A stretch of DNA of 64,000 nt from Rheinheimera sp. 4Y26 (GCF_025245835.1 NZ_JAOBWS010000001.1:859655-923654), one strand, 5' to 3'. Shown: positions 27,835 to 39,309, counted from the stretch's first letter. Translations and numbers: made by a program. Notes: generated by a model not told the origin, from the letters alone.

Positions 27835-28509
27835 ATGCCAAGTGCATTTTTAGCTGTTTTTGCTAAATCACCGATCAAACCGATCGAGGAGCATATTCGC
27901 AAAGTATTAACAGCCAGCGAGCAGTTATTACCATTTTTCGCTGCTGTATATAACAAAGACTGGGATAAAGCAGCGGAAGTCAGGAAGACGATAGTGGCGC
28001 TGGAAAAAGACGCCGACAAATTAAAACGGGATATCCGGATTCACTTACCCCGTGGTTTGTTTTTACCTGTGGATCGCACCGATATTCTGGAGCTGGTGTC
28101 GCAACAAGACAAAATTGCTAACAAAGCCAAAGACATCACTGGCCGGGTGTTAGGCCGTGAGCTGGAAATTCCGGCACCAATCCAGGCTGAATTCCATGCT
28201 TATCTGCAACGTTGTGTTGATGCTGTGGCGCTGGCTTGTGATGCTATCAATGAGTTAGACGAGTTGCTGGAAACAGGTTTCCGTGGCCGTGAAGTGGACT
28301 TAGTGATCAAAATGGTCGAAAAAATCGACGAAATTGAACACGACACCGATCAAATGCAGGTGAGCCTGCGCAAGTTTGTCCGCAAAGCAGAAACTGAGTT
28401 AAACCCGGTTGATGTGATGTTCCTGTACCGCACGCTGGAGTGGGTAGGCGACTTAGCCGACACTGCACTGCGCGTGGGTTCGCGTCTTGAAATCATGTTA
28501 GCTCGTTAA
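27835..28509 (+). CDS. DUF47 PhoU-like protein, Pit partner
   Basis: A 224-residue helical protein of the DUF47 / TIGR00153 family, distantly like PhoU. It begins SAFLAVFAKSPIKPIEEHI, contains DKIANKAKDITGRVL and ends with LEWVGDLADTALRVGSRLEI, the PhoU-like motif. It lies 19 bases before a Pit transporter gene, the standard pairing, and is thought to control low-affinity phosphate transport. AGAGG precedes ATG 27835. Confidence 0.92.
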   Translation: MPSAFLAVFAKSPIKPIEEHIRKVLTASEQLLPFFAAVYNKDWDKAAEVRKTIVALEKDADKLKRDIRIHLPRGLFLPVDRTDILELVSQQDKIANKAKDITGRVLGRELEIPAPIQAEFHAYLQRCVDAVALACDAINELDELLETGFRGREVDLVIKMVEKIDEIEHDTDQMQVSLRKFVRKAETELNPVDVMFLYRTLEWVGDLADTALRVGSRLEIMLAR

Positions 28510-28528
28510 TTCTCAGGGTAGTCAAATC

Positions 28529-29800
28529 ATGGAATTATTGTCTCAATACGGCTTTTATTTGCTGGTTGCCGCCGCTTTGTTCGGCTTTTTTATGGCTTAT
28601 GGTGTGGGTGCAAATGATGTTGCCAACGCTATGGGCACTTCAGTAGGTTCTAAAGCCTTAACCTTAAAACAAGCATTAATTGTTGCTGCAGTATTTGAAG
28701 CAGCAGGTGCCTGGTTGGCTGGTGGGGAAGTAACATCCACCATCCGCAGTGGTATTGTCGACGCAGCTGCTTTTGCGCCTGTGCCTGAACTTCTGGTGTA
28801 CGGCATGATAGCTTCGTTATTGGCTGCCGGCACCTGGTTATTAGTTGCTTCTTATTTTGGCTGGCCGGTTTCGACCACACATTCTATTGTTGGCGCCATT
28901 ATTGGTTTTGCCTCAGTGGGTGTAGGCATGGAATACGTGCACTGGGATGAAGTCGGCGGTATCGTTGGCAGCTGGGTGGTGACCCCAGTGCTGTCAGGTA
29001 TTCTCGCTTATTTAATTTTTATGAGCGCGCAGAAGCTGATTTTTGATACTGAAAACCCATTGGCCAACGCCAAAAAATATGTGCCTTTTTACATGTTTTT
29101 TGCCGCTTTTATTATGGCTTATGTGACAGTTTCAAAAGGTCTGAAACACGTGGGTCTTAAATTCAGCACTGCTGAGGGGATCTGGTTATGTTTGGCCATA
29201 GCTGTGACTGTGGCTGTGATTGGTAAAATTGCCATTAGCCGGCTTAAGATTGACCCGGATGCTGATAAAGAAATGCACTTTACCAACGTGGAAAAAATCT
29301 TCGGTATTCTGATGATTTTCACCGCTTGTTGTATGGCTTTTGCGCATGGCTCAAACGACGTTGCCAACGCTATCGGTCCTCTGGCTGCTGTGGTGGGTAT
29401 TATCCAGTCTGGCGGTCAAATCCTGGATAAAGTGGCACTGGATTGGTGGATTTTACCTTTAGGTGCTGTGGGTATTGTGATTGGTCTGGCGACTCTGGGA
29501 GCCAAAGTGATTCAGACCATTGGTGAAAATATTACCCACTTAACGCCAAGCCGTGGTTTTGCTGCAGAAATTGCTGCGGCAAGTACTGTGGTGATTTCGT
29601 CTGGTTTAGGTTTGCCTATTTCAACCACTCAGACCCTGGTGGGTGCTGTATTAGGTGTAGGTTTAGCCCGTGGTATTGCTGCATTAAATTTAGGTGTGAT
29701 CCGTAACATCTTTATTTCATGGGTCGTCACTTTGCCAGTTGGTGCTTTCCTGTCCATCGTATTTTTCTTTATTATCAAAGGTATTATGGCTTCGCTCTAA
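28529..29800 (+). CDS. pit: PiT-family inorganic phosphate transporter
   Basis: A 423-residue secondary transporter (metal-phosphate/H+ symport) with about ten membrane helices. The duplicated PiT signature is clear: GVGANDVANAMGTSVGSKAL near residue 28 (in its shorter core GANDVANA) and AHGSNDVANAIGPL near residue 275; GWPVSTTHSIVGAIIG and GLPISTTQTLVGAVLG are the paired repeats. It is co-transcribed with DUF47 and ends at a strong terminator. With PstSCAB, the cell has a high-affinity and a low-affinity phosphate route side by side. Confidence 0.95.
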   Translation: MELLSQYGFYLLVAAALFGFFMAYGVGANDVANAMGTSVGSKALTLKQALIVAAVFEAAGAWLAGGEVTSTIRSGIVDAAAFAPVPELLVYGMIASLLAAGTWLLVASYFGWPVSTTHSIVGAIIGFASVGVGMEYVHWDEVGGIVGSWVVTPVLSGILAYLIFMSAQKLIFDTENPLANAKKYVPFYMFFAAFIMAYVTVSKGLKHVGLKFSTAEGIWLCLAIAVTVAVIGKIAISRLKIDPDADKEMHFTNVEKIFGILMIFTACCMAFAHGSNDVANAIGPLAAVVGIIQSGGQILDKVALDWWILPLGAVGIVIGLATLGAKVIQTIGENITHLTPSRGFAAEIAAASTVVISSGLGLPISTTQTLVGAVLGVGLARGIAALNLGVIRNIFISWVVTLPVGAFLSIVFFFIIKGIMASL

Positions 29801-29814
29801 GCTTTTGAAAAAAA

Positions 29815-29846
29815 CAATAAAAAACCCGCTTCGGCGGGTTTTTTAT
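29815..29846. terminator. bidirectional-type terminator after pit
   Basis: AAAAAACCCGC-TTCG-GCGGGTTTTTT, a perfect stem with a UUCG tetraloop, 15 bases after the pit stop. Confidence 0.92.
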
Positions 29847-29992
29847 TGACCAGAACCTTAGCTGCGAAGTTTAAGAGCTTTAGTTGCACCTGATTTAGCA
29901 AAACCTGAACTTTCACTTGCTGCCACTGCGCTTATCCACTAGCATCAATTCATCGTAATTACAGGTAAAAATCTTTCTTTTTAACGGATTTA

Positions 29993-30910
29993 ATGATGAA
30001 ACGATTACCCAGTATTAAACAACTGCAATACCTGCTGGCTTTACATGAACATCAGCATTTTGGTCGTGCTGCCGACGCCTGTTATATCGGGCAATCTACC
30101 TTAAGTGCGGCCATTGCCAATCTGGAAGAGACCATGAATGCGCAGTTGCTGGAGCGCGACCATAAAACCTTTATTTTTACCCCTTTGGGTGAAGATGTGG
30201 TGCGCCAGGCGCGTTATATCATTGAGCAGTGTGAAGAGCTGACTGATTTTGCCCGTCACCAGGGCAAGCCGATGACAGGCCCGTTCCGTTTGGGTTGTAT
30301 CCCAACCATTGCGCCTTTTGTATTAAGTGAAGTGATGGCCTTGTGCCGTGAGCGTTATCCGGAATTACAGCTGCTACTGCGTGAAGACACCTCAGATAAT
30401 TCGCTGCATGCTCTGGCTGAAGGCCGGCTGGATATGGTGCTGTTGGCGTTGCCTTATGAAACCGGCGCCTTGCACACCGAAGTGCTGGCACAGGATGCAT
30501 TTAAGCTGGTGCTGCACAAAGACTGGCTGGACAGAGGTTTTCAGAACGATATCAGCCAATGGCCGGATGAAAGTATTTTTTTACTGGAACGGGAACATTG
30601 CCTGACCAATCATGCGGTGAAAGCCTGTGAGCTGGAAGACTCACGCAAAGTGAATCCATTTTTTGCCACCAGCCTGCATACCTTAACCCAGATGGTAAAC
30701 AACAAACTGGGCGTGACCTTTATGCCACAAATGGCCATTAACAGCGGTTTGCTGGACGGTACCGAACTGGTCAGTCAAAGCCCGGCAACAGCTGGCGCTT
30801 ACCGTGATATTGGCGTGGCCTGGCGGCCAACGTCCACCAAGGCACGCAGTTACCGCATGATGGCGGAGCTTATTGCAGAAGTACTGCAAAAAAAATGTGC
30901 TGTGCGTTAA
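29993..30910 (+). CDS. oxyR: hydrogen-peroxide-sensing regulator OxyR
   Basis: A 305-residue LysR-type activator. The N-terminal winged helix (about 5-65: LQYLLALHEHQHFGRAADAC, LERDHKTFIFTPLGE) is followed by the ligand domain. EREHCLTNHAVKACELED keeps two cysteines nine residues apart, as C199/C208 of E. coli OxyR, which form the peroxide-dependent disulfide; ATSLHTLTQMV and GVTFMPQMA also match. Two adjacent ATGs (29993, 29996) are possible starts. It stands alone, with no catalase gene next to it. Confidence 0.9.
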   Translation: MMKRLPSIKQLQYLLALHEHQHFGRAADACYIGQSTLSAAIANLEETMNAQLLERDHKTFIFTPLGEDVVRQARYIIEQCEELTDFARHQGKPMTGPFRLGCIPTIAPFVLSEVMALCRERYPELQLLLREDTSDNSLHALAEGRLDMVLLALPYETGALHTEVLAQDAFKLVLHKDWLDRGFQNDISQWPDESIFLLEREHCLTNHAVKACELEDSRKVNPFFATSLHTLTQMVNNKLGVTFMPQMAINSGLLDGTELVSQSPATAGAYRDIGVAWRPTSTKARSYRMMAELIAEVLQKKCAVR

Positions 30911-30941
30911 ATCAGGCGACTGAAACTCTGTCTATAACAAC

Positions 30942-30968
30942 AAAAACCAGCACAATGATGCTGGTTTT
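30942..30968. terminator. terminator after oxyR
   Basis: AAAAACCAGCA/TGCTGGTTTTT with a 5-base loop, 30 bases after oxyR. The A/T runs on both sides make it usable for the convergent small membrane-protein gene too. Confidence 0.88.
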
Positions 30969-30987
30969 TGCTTAAAAGGGCAGAGCT

Positions 30988-31212
30988 TCAGGGGCGTTGC
31001 CGGTGTTTACTAAAGTACACCTGATGCAGATGGGCGTTTTTGTCAGGCAGCAAATACAACAATAACAATGAAAAAAAGTTCAGCAGCGGGACCAGGCCAA
31101 GTAAGGCAAAGAGCCAGGGCGGGTAACCTTTTTCCAGTGCCAGCTGATGGCAATACCAGCTTAAAATTAACAAACTGCAGCCAAATAACCACAGCGTAAA
31201 CCAAAGTTCCAT
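30988..31212 (-). CDS. small hypothetical membrane protein
   Basis: A 74-residue protein with two membrane helices (about 3-22 and 33-55) around a short GYPPW turn and a basic, His-containing tail (HLHQVYFSKHRQRP). AAGGAG lies 5 bases before the ATG, a strong Shine-Dalgarno, which makes it a real gene despite its size. I do not recognise the family. It is convergent with oxyR and divergent from queA. Confidence 0.7.
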   Translation of the reverse strand: MELWFTLWLFGCSLLILSWYCHQLALEKGYPPWLFALLGLVPLLNFFSLLLLYLLPDKNAHLHQVYFSKHRQRP

Positions 31213-31441
31213 TTATGCTCCTTATTTCGGCGTCCTGCCGGATTTTTCACTGCCGCAATTATAGTCAGGCTTTATCTGTGCGAAAAATAAAAATAACAAA
31301 AATTAATCATTTAGCTATTTATCTTGATGTTGCACCTGATTTTGCAACAGCTTGTTGTGGTACTGCTGGTTTGAGTTCAGCGGCAAAGCTCAGTACAATG
31401 GCGCCCCTTTTTTTAGTTTGTCAGTAAAGCGGACTAACCCC

Positions 31442-32476
31442 ATGTTAAGAACAGATTTTAGTTTTGAGCTGCCCGAGCAGCTAATCGCCCGTTTCCCGCA
31501 ACCTGAACGTTCGGCCAGCCGGCTGCTGCGTTTAAACAGACAGAGCGGAGAATTATCCCACCATAAATTCAGCGATATCCTTGATGCCATTGCGCCTGGT
31601 GATTTGCTGGTGTTTAACAACACCAGAGTGATCCCGGCGCGGCTGTTTGGCCAGAAAGCTTCAGGCGGTAAAGTGGAAGTGCTGGTAGAGCGACTGCTGG
31701 ACGAACAGCGTTTTTTAGCCCATGTCCGTGCCAGTAAAGCGCCAAAACCCGGCACTATGTTGCTGCTGGAAAATGATGCCGAAGTGGAAATGCTGCAGCG
31801 TCAGGGCGAGTTGTTTGAGCTCAGAGTCACAGGCAGTGAGCCTGTACTTGCCATGCTGGAGCGGCTGGGCCATATGCCACTGCCACCTTATATCGACAGA
31901 CCGGACAGCGCCGCCGACCGTGAGCGTTATCAGACGGTGTATAACCAAAAGCCGGGAGCTGTTGCTGCACCCACTGCAGGGCTGCATTTTGATGAGCCGT
32001 TGTTAGCTGCACTCAAGGCTAAAGGTGTTGAGTTTGCTTTTGTCACGCTGCACGTTGGCGCTGGCACCTTTCAGCCGGTGCGGGTGGACAATGTGCTTGA
32101 ACATCAGATGCATGCTGAATATATCGAAGTACCGGACGAGGTGGTTGCTGCAGTGAAAGCCTGTAAAGCGCGGGGCAATAAAGTGATTGCTGTTGGCACT
32201 ACTTCAGTGCGGTCGCTGGAGTCGGCGGCACAAATTGCCAAAAATAACGGCAAAGAGCTGGAAGCCTACAGTGGTGATACCCGGATCTTTATTTACCCTG
32301 GTTATCAGTTTGCCGTGGTGGATGGCTTGATCACCAATTTCCACTTGCCAGAATCTACGCTCATTATGCTGGTATCTGCGTTCAGCTCCCGCGAATTTGT
32401 GATGAATGCCTATCAAACAGCGATTAAAGAGCAGTATCGTTTTTATTCTTATGGCGATGCCATGCTCATTCTCTGA
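31442..32476 (+). CDS. queA: tRNA preQ1(34) S-adenosylmethionine ribosyltransferase-isomerase QueA
   Basis: A 344-residue enzyme that converts preQ1 to epoxyqueuosine at tRNA position 34. It is collinear with E. coli Que[74 protein letters not shown] and [10 protein letters not shown]. The ATG at 31442 aligns with the E. coli start; an earlier in-frame ATG would add 30 unrelated residues. It leads queA-tgt-yajC-secD-secF. Confidence 0.97.
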   Translation: MLRTDFSFELPEQLIARFPQPERSASRLLRLNRQSGELSHHKFSDILDAIAPGDLLVFNNTRVIPARLFGQKASGGKVEVLVERLLDEQRFLAHVRASKAPKPGTMLLLENDAEVEMLQRQGELFELRVTGSEPVLAMLERLGHMPLPPYIDRPDSAADRERYQTVYNQKPGAVAAPTAGLHFDEPLLAALKAKGVEFAFVTLHVGAGTFQPVRVDNVLEHQMHAEYIEVPDEVVAAVKACKARGNKVIAVGTTSVRSLESAAQIAKNNGKELEAYSGDTRIFIYPGYQFAVVDGLITNFHLPESTLIMLVSAFSSREFVMNAYQTAIKEQYRFYSYGDAMLIL

Positions 32477-32489
32477 ATCCTGCTGCTGA

Positions 32490-33758
<1,269 letters not shown>

Positions 33759-33790
33759 AAATCTGAGTTTTTTAAATTAAGGGGACAACC

Positions 33791-34129
33791 ATGAGTTTAT
33801 TTATTTCTAACGCTTACGCCCAAACTGCACCGGCAGGCCAGCCAGGTGGCGGTTTAGACATGATCATTATGCTGGTGGCATTTGGTTTAATTTTTTATTT
33901 CCTGATTTACCGTCCGCAAGCCAAGCGTTTAAAAGAGCACAAAAACCTGATGGCTGCGCTGGCCAAAGGGGACGAAGTGCTGACCGGTGGTGGTTTAGTG
34001 GGCCGCATCAGCAAAATTGCTGACGACAAAGATTTTGTCATTATCGCCCTGAACGACACCACTGAAGTGACTGTACAAAAAGGCGCTATTTCTGCGGTGT
34101 TGCCAAAAGGCACGCTGAAGTCGCTGTAA
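33791..34129 (+). CDS. yajC: preprotein translocase subunit YajC
   Basis: A 112-residue protein with one membrane helix (about 20-42: MIIMLVAFGLIFYFLIYRP) followed by the family block RPQAKRLKEHK and a small cytosolic beta domain (GDEVLTGGGLVGRI). It associates with SecDF-YidC. It sits between tgt and secD with short gaps and an AAGGGG-type Shine-Dalgarno. Confidence 0.95.
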   Translation: MSLFISNAYAQTAPAGQPGGGLDMIIMLVAFGLIFYFLIYRPQAKRLKEHKNLMAALAKGDEVLTGGGLVGRISKIADDKDFVIIALNDTTEVTVQKGAISAVLPKGTLKSL

Positions 34130-34159
34130 CAGCTGCTCTTTTTTCACAAGGAATTACCC

Positions 34160-36010
34160 GTGTTAAACCAGAATTCTATCTGGCGGTATCTGACGGTTGT
34201 GGTTGTGCTGGCGGTCGCTTTGATCTACGCACTTCCGAATATTTACCCGAATGATCCGTCGTTACAAATCAGCGGTACCCGCGGCGCCGAAGTGAGCGCA
34301 GAAAAAGTGGCTGTGCTTGAACAGGCGCTGACAAAAGAAAACATCAGTTTTAAAAGTGTGGTGTTAAATAAAGGCCAGATTTTAGCCCGTTTTAACAATA
34401 CCGAAGACCAGCTGAAAGCCCGTGAAGTTGTTGCGGCTGCATTGGGTGACGAAGTGGTGAGCGCACTGAATATGGCGCCGGCCACACCAGCCTGGCTGGA
34501 TGCCATAGGGGCAGCCCCGATGAAACTGGGTCTGGACTTACGCGGTGGTGTGCACTTTCTGATGGAAGTGGATATGAAAACGGCGATGGATAAAAACGTC
34601 AACGATTTAGTGCAGATTTACCGCACCGACTTGCGTGAAGCCAAAGTGCGTTACCGTTCAGTGACCCCTGATCTGCTGAATCAGCGGGTGGTGCTGGCGT
34701 TCAGAACTGCTGAAGATGTGGCGGCAGCCAAAGCTGTGTTGTCGAAAAAAGATGCTGACATGGTATACACCGAAGCAGATGACAACAGTCTGGTGGTGAC
34801 ATTCAGCGAAGCACGTCTCAAAGCCTTACGCGAAGACGCAGTTGCACAGAACATCACTATTATCCGCAACAGGGTCAATGCAATTGGTGTTGCTGAGCCT
34901 TTGGTGCAGCGTCAGGGCGCTGAACGTATTGTGGTACAGTTGCCTGGTATTCAGGACACTGCACGCGCCAAAGAAATTTTAGGGGCAACAGCCACACTGG
35001 AATTCCGTCTGGTCGATGAAACTGCCGATGTGCAAAGTGCACTGGCAGGTCGGGTACCGCCTAGCTCACAGTTATTTAATGACCGAAATGGCAACCCTGT
35101 GGTGCTGCAAAAACGCATCATGCTGACCGGTAACCATATCGTGGGTGCCAACACTAGTTTTGACGAAAATGGCCGGCCTCAGGTGAATATCGACCTGGAT
35201 GCCAAAGGTGGTTCGACTTTCTCTAATCTGACCAAAGATGCCATTGGCAAGGCGATGGCCACTGTTTTTATCGAGTACAAACCAACAGATAAAAAAGATT
35301 CCAACGGCAAAACCATTATGGAGAAAAAAGAAGAAGTGGTGAGTGTGGCCACTATTCAGGCGCGCCTCGGCCGCAGTTTCCGTATTACTGGTTTGGATGC
35401 ACCGGGTGAAGCTCAAAACCTGGCGGTGTTATTGCGCGCCGGTGCTTTGATTGCCCCTATTCTGATTGTGGAAGAACGCACCGTAGGTCCAAGCTTAGGT
35501 CAGGAAAACATTGACTTAGGTATGAATGCCATTATTTGGGGCATGCTGTCTGTGTTGTTCTTTATGGTAATTTATTACAAGTGGTTTGGTCTGGTTGCCA
35601 ATATTGCGTTAACCGCCAACTTAGTGTTGCTGATCGGTGTAATGTCGATGATCCCGGGCGCCACTTTAACCTTGCCTGGTATGGCCGGTATTGTACTCAC
35701 CGTTGGTATGGCTGTTGACGCCAACGTACTTATTTTTGAGCGGATCCGCGAAGAGTTAGCCGAAGGCCGTTCAGCAGCACATGCCATTCATGAAGGTTAT
35801 AACCGTGCTTTTGCCACTATTGCCGACTCCAACATCACCACTTTACTGGTGGCCTTGATCCTGTTTGGTATTGGTACTGGTCCGGTGAAAGGTTTTGCCG
35901 TAACTCTGGCACTGGGTATTATCACCTCAATTTTCACTGCTGTAGTGGTGAGCCGGTTAATTGTCAATATGATCTGGGGCCAGCGTCGCGGCACCAGTCT
36001 GCCGGTTTAA
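34160..36010 (+). CDS. secD: protein-export membrane protein SecD
   Basis: A 616-residue RND-type subunit that uses the proton gradient to complete export. It has an N-terminal membrane helix, a large periplasmic region (P1) beginning [19 protein letters not shown] (in its core LGLDLRGG), and five C-terminal membrane helices with [18 protein letters not shown], the proton-path Asp/Arg region. Followed after 10 bases by secF. Confidence 0.97.
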   Translation: MLNQNSIWRYLTVVVVLAVALIYALPNIYPNDPSLQISGTRGAEVSAEKVAVLEQALTKENISFKSVVLNKGQILARFNNTEDQLKAREVVAAALGDEVVSALNMAPATPAWLDAIGAAPMKLGLDLRGGVHFLMEVDMKTAMDKNVNDLVQIYRTDLREAKVRYRSVTPDLLNQRVVLAFRTAEDVAAAKAVLSKKDADMVYTEADDNSLVVTFSEARLKALREDAVAQNITIIRNRVNAIGVAEPLVQRQGAERIVVQLPGIQDTARAKEILGATATLEFRLVDETADVQSALAGRVPPSSQLFNDRNGNPVVLQKRIMLTGNHIVGANTSFDENGRPQVNIDLDAKGGSTFSNLTKDAIGKAMATVFIEYKPTDKKDSNGKTIMEKKEEVVSVATIQARLGRSFRITGLDAPGEAQNLAVLLRAGALIAPILIVEERTVGPSLGQENIDLGMNAIIWGMLSVLFFMVIYYKWFGLVANIALTANLVLLIGVMSMIPGATLTLPGMAGIVLTVGMAVDANVLIFERIREELAEGRSAAHAIHEGYNRAFATIADSNITTLLVALILFGIGTGPVKGFAVTLALGIITSIFTAVVVSRLIVNMIWGQRRGTSLPV

Positions 36011-36020
36011 GGAGTCAGCG

Positions 36021-36962
36021 ATGAGACTATTTAATTTTAAAACCGCGCTGAACTTTATGAAGTTAAAGTGGCCTGCGTTAGTGTTTTCAACCTTTCTGGT
36101 GCTTGGCTCTTTAGTGAGCTTGTTCACCCAAGGCTTAAACCTGGGGTTGGACTTTACCGGTGGTACTGTGATTGAAGTAAAGTTTGATCAGGCCGCCGAT
36201 TTAAATAAAGTGCGTACCGCGCTTGGCACCAGTGGTTTTGCTGATGCCCAGGTGCAGTATTTTGGTACCAGTCAGGAAGTGATGATCCGCATTGCACCGC
36301 GTGAAGGCGTGGAGCAAAAGGCCATTGGTGAGCAAATTCTGACCGCTATTAATACAGTTGCTGAAACACCGGTGACAGTGCGTAAAGTGGATATCGTTGG
36401 CTCTTCAGTCGGTGACGAACTGAAAGAGGACGGTTTTCTGGCTATTCTGGCCGCGCTGGTGGGCATTCTGATTTATGTAGCGGCGCGTTTTGAATGGCGT
36501 TATTCAGTGGGTGCTGTTGCGTCTTTACTGCATGACGTGATCATTACCCTGGGCCTGTTTTCCGTATTCCAGCTGGAATTCGACCTGACGGTACTGGCGG
36601 CGATTCTGGCGCTGATTGGTTATTCCATTAACGATACCATCGTTGTGTTTGACCGAATTCGCGAAATGTTTCGAAAATTACGCGATGCCACTGTAGAAGA
36701 AACAGTGAACGAAGCTATTACGTCCACTTTAAGCCGTACCACCATGACCTCTTTCACCACGGCATTAACGCTGATTGTGCTGTTTTTTATGGGGGGCGCC
36801 ATGATCCACGGTTTTGCCACGGCTTTGCTGTTTGGTATTGCCATTGGTACCTACTCGTCAGTTTATATCGCCAGCGCAGTTGCTGTAATTTTAGGCGCAA
36901 GCCGTGAAGACTTGCTGCCGACAGTGATTGAAAAAGAAGGTGAAGGCACCTCTGCGTTATAA
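36021..36962 (+). CDS. secF: protein-export membrane protein SecF
   Basis: A 313-residue partner of SecD with the same fold: LNLGLDFTGGTVIEV near residue 38, then membrane helices containing GYSINDTIVVFDRIREMFRK and the conserved TSTLSRTTMTSFTTAL (in parts). AAGGAG precedes the ATG. It ends the sec operon at a strong terminator. Confidence 0.97.
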   Translation: MRLFNFKTALNFMKLKWPALVFSTFLVLGSLVSLFTQGLNLGLDFTGGTVIEVKFDQAADLNKVRTALGTSGFADAQVQYFGTSQEVMIRIAPREGVEQKAIGEQILTAINTVAETPVTVRKVDIVGSSVGDELKEDGFLAILAALVGILIYVAARFEWRYSVGAVASLLHDVIITLGLFSVFQLEFDLTVLAAILALIGYSINDTIVVFDRIREMFRKLRDATVEETVNEAITSTLSRTTMTSFTTALTLIVLFFMGGAMIHGFATALLFGIAIGTYSSVYIASAVAVILGASREDLLPTVIEKEGEGTSAL

Positions 36963-36966
36963 CAAA

Positions 36967-36996
36967 ATAAGCCAGTCATTTGACTGGCTTTTTTTA
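36967..36996 (+). terminator. terminator after secF
   Basis: AAGCCAGTCA/TGACTGGCTT stem with a tiny loop and seven T, directly after the secF stop. Confidence 0.92.
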
Positions 36997-37014
36997 TGCT
37001 AAAAGGAATATGCG

Positions 37015-37389
37015 ATGAGCAAACAACATAGTCCTGGTTTTCTGGCGTTGGTGAACGCCGCCAAAAGCCGTGTTCAGGAAATTACCATTGAAGAATTTTT
37101 GCAACACCAGAAGCCCTGTGTGCTGATCGATGTGCGCGAAGACCGCGAGTGGCAGGCCGGGCATTTGCCACAGGCCATGCATCTTGGCAAAGGTATTATC
37201 GAACGTGATATCGAGCAGGTAGTGCAGGACAAACAGCAAACCATGGTGCTGTATTGTGGTGGCGGTTACCGCTCTGCTTTGGCCGCAGATGCACTGCTGC
37301 AAATGGGATATCAGCATGTGCTGAGCCTGGCCGGCGGATACAGTGCCTGGGTGGCTCAGGGTTTAACACTGGAAAAACCCGCCAATTAA
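37015..37389 (+). CDS. rhodanese-like sulfurtransferase
   Basis: A 124-residue single-domain rhodanese. The loop YCGGGYRSALAA holds the active-site Cys that takes a persulfide, and DVREDREWQAGHLPQAMHL is the usual substrate-side motif. It is cytoplasmic, with no signal peptide. It has AAGGA upstream and lies just past the secF terminator. The sulfur acceptor is unknown. Confidence 0.88.
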   Translation: MSKQHSPGFLALVNAAKSRVQEITIEEFLQHQKPCVLIDVREDREWQAGHLPQAMHLGKGIIERDIEQVVQDKQQTMVLYCGGGYRSALAADALLQMGYQHVLSLAGGYSAWVAQGLTLEKPAN

Positions 37390-37623
37390 TGCCCCCTGGT
37401 CAGCGGCCTGCTGACCTTGCGTTTTTGCTATCTCTGACAAGGCACAGGTTGGGCTCAGACCTGGCTTGTGTTTTGTTGGCCATCATTTTTCTACACTGGT
37501 CGTTCGGTAACACCGGGCGGAGCGGCAGTATTCTGGTAATTCAGCCGATAGCGGCTAGACTTGGCTTTATCAAAGGAATGAATCACTCTCGAAGGATGTT
37601 TTAATCCAGGTTCAGAGGTTCAT

Positions 37624-38037
37624 ATGCAGAAAAAAGCCTTATGTTTTATGTTGTTGTTTCCTTTTATTTCTGCCCATGCGCTGGCAGATATAGCTCTGAT
37701 CGTTCACCCCAGTAACGCCGCGACAGTGACAGACTCGGATATCAAAGCGCTGTTTCTTGGCAAACAACGTAGTTTTAGCGACGGTAAACAAGCTATTCCG
37801 CTGGTGGTGGTTGAATCCGAAGCCAGCAGATCTGAATTTAACACTAAAGTGCTGAGTAAAACCGATGCTCAGCTCAAAGCCTATTGGTCAAAACTGACCT
37901 TTACCGGCAAAGGTACGCCACCCCGTGAAGTCAGCAGCGACGAAATGATTCAGCTGGTGTCTGATAATCCCGCCACTATAGGTTTTGTCGACGCCAGCAA
38001 AGTTACTGCTGCAGTCAAAGTTGTTGCTACCTATTAG
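37624..38037 (+). CDS. half-size PstS-like periplasmic protein
   Basis: A 137-residue secreted protein (signal peptide ending HALA) with the start of a PstS-type binding domain: ADIALIVHPSNAATVTDSDI, KALFLGKQRSF and VSDNPATIGFVDASKV. Full PstS has about 320 residues, so only one lobe is present and the family is the small PstS-like type. AGAGG precedes the ATG. It is followed after 27 bases by a porin-like gene, a recurrent pairing; together they may sense or gather phosphate or another anion. No Pho box was seen here. Confidence 0.75.
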   Translation: MQKKALCFMLLFPFISAHALADIALIVHPSNAATVTDSDIKALFLGKQRSFSDGKQAIPLVVVESEASRSEFNTKVLSKTDAQLKAYWSKLTFTGKGTPPREVSSDEMIQLVSDNPATIGFVDASKVTAAVKVVATY

Positions 38038-38064
38038 TTGCTACTTACTTAGCGAGGAACTGTT

Positions 38065-39309
38065 ATGAAAACATGGCTTGGTGCTGTGCTGGTGCTGCTT
38101 TGCACCACGGGAGCTGCAGTTGCTGATATTCAGTGGAGCGGTTATGGCTCGCTGGTTGTTGGCAAAACCATAGGAGGCGACCCGGATCCAACAGGTGAAG
38201 TCGAATTCCCGGTGGATTTTTATGATTATGCCTTTTACCAGAACGAATGGTCGATGGAACCTGAGTCGATGATAGCGCTGCAAGCGCGCATGGATGTGAT
38301 GGAAAATCTGACTTTTACCGCCCAACTGGTGGCTAAAGGGGCTGATGATTTTTCACCGGACATCGACTGGCTTTATGCGACCTACCGTTTTTCCGATGAT
38401 TTATACCTGATGCTCGGCCGGCGTAATTTACCGATGTATTATTTTTCCGAGTATATGGAAGTGGGCTTTGCTTACCCCTGGGTGCGTCCACCAGCCAATT
38501 TATACTGGTGGGAAATTACCCAGTTTAACGGTGCCACGCTGGTGAAAGACTTTATGGTACAAGACTGGAATTTCAGCCTGAGCGGTTTTGTTGGCCATGA
38601 AACCCAGAAAAACATCAAATCCCATGATTTCTGGCGCAACAGGGGCGGTTATTATTTTCCGCCTGAAGGCACCTATATTGCCGGTACCGCTGATGTGACC
38701 TGGAGTAAAATTATGGGCGCCAATCTGGCAGCCAGTAATGACTGGATCGATTTGCGTTTATCCTATTTCCGTACCTTTTACGAAACCTTCGCCGACGTGA
38801 TGTTCTTTGACGAACTTGATCTTGATGGTGACGGTGTTACTGATCAGGTTGTGGAAAGGCGCACAAATCCGGATGGCACGCCAATCCGTTCAGGAGCATC
38901 GCCGTTAACTGAGTTTGACCTCGACTTTTTTGGCGCCAGCGGTTCCTTTAACTTTACTCATGTCACGCTGTTGTTTGATTATAACTACGTGATGTATGAC
39001 GACGGTTATGGCTCGCGTTTTCCAACTTACCTGCTGACGGCCATTTACAACCATGATGTGTGGCAACCTTATATTGGCATGTCACAGGCGCTGTTAAAAA
39101 TCACTGAGGATTATCAGGGCTTTGGTACAGGAGAGGCGGAGGAGCATCGGATGGTTACAGTCGGGCTTAAATATAACTTCCACCCCAATGCCAGTTTAAA
39201 AGTGCAGTACGACGACTTCCAGGACAATGGCGACCGTCTGCCCTGGTACGACTTTAGTTATCACAATGACGCCAGGCTGTTTAGTGTCGCCCTGGATTTT
39301 GTGTTCTGA
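38065..39309 (+). CDS. porin-like outer-membrane protein paired with PstS-like protein
   Basis: A 414-residue beta-barrel protein with a signal peptide ending AAVA and mature start DIQWSGYGSLVVGKTIGG; beta strands continue to the C-terminal VALDFVF with terminal Phe. Aromatic girdle patterns and a Ca-like loop DLDGDGVTD (about 254) are visible. It differs from the porin at 321. GAGGA lies before the ATG and the gap to the PstS-like gene is short, so one transcript is likely. Confidence 0.75.
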   Translation: MKTWLGAVLVLLCTTGAAVADIQWSGYGSLVVGKTIGGDPDPTGEVEFPVDFYDYAFYQNEWSMEPESMIALQARMDVMENLTFTAQLVAKGADDFSPDIDWLYATYRFSDDLYLMLGRRNLPMYYFSEYMEVGFAYPWVRPPANLYWWEITQFNGATLVKDFMVQDWNFSLSGFVGHETQKNIKSHDFWRNRGGYYFPPEGTYIAGTADVTWSKIMGANLAASNDWIDLRLSYFRTFYETFADVMFFDELDLDGDGVTDQVVERRTNPDGTPIRSGASPLTEFDLDFFGASGSFNFTHVTLLFDYNYVMYDDGYGSRFPTYLLTAIYNHDVWQPYIGMSQALLKITEDYQGFGTGEAEEHRMVTVGLKYNFHPNASLKVQYDDFQDNGDRLPWYDFSYHNDARLFSVALDFVF

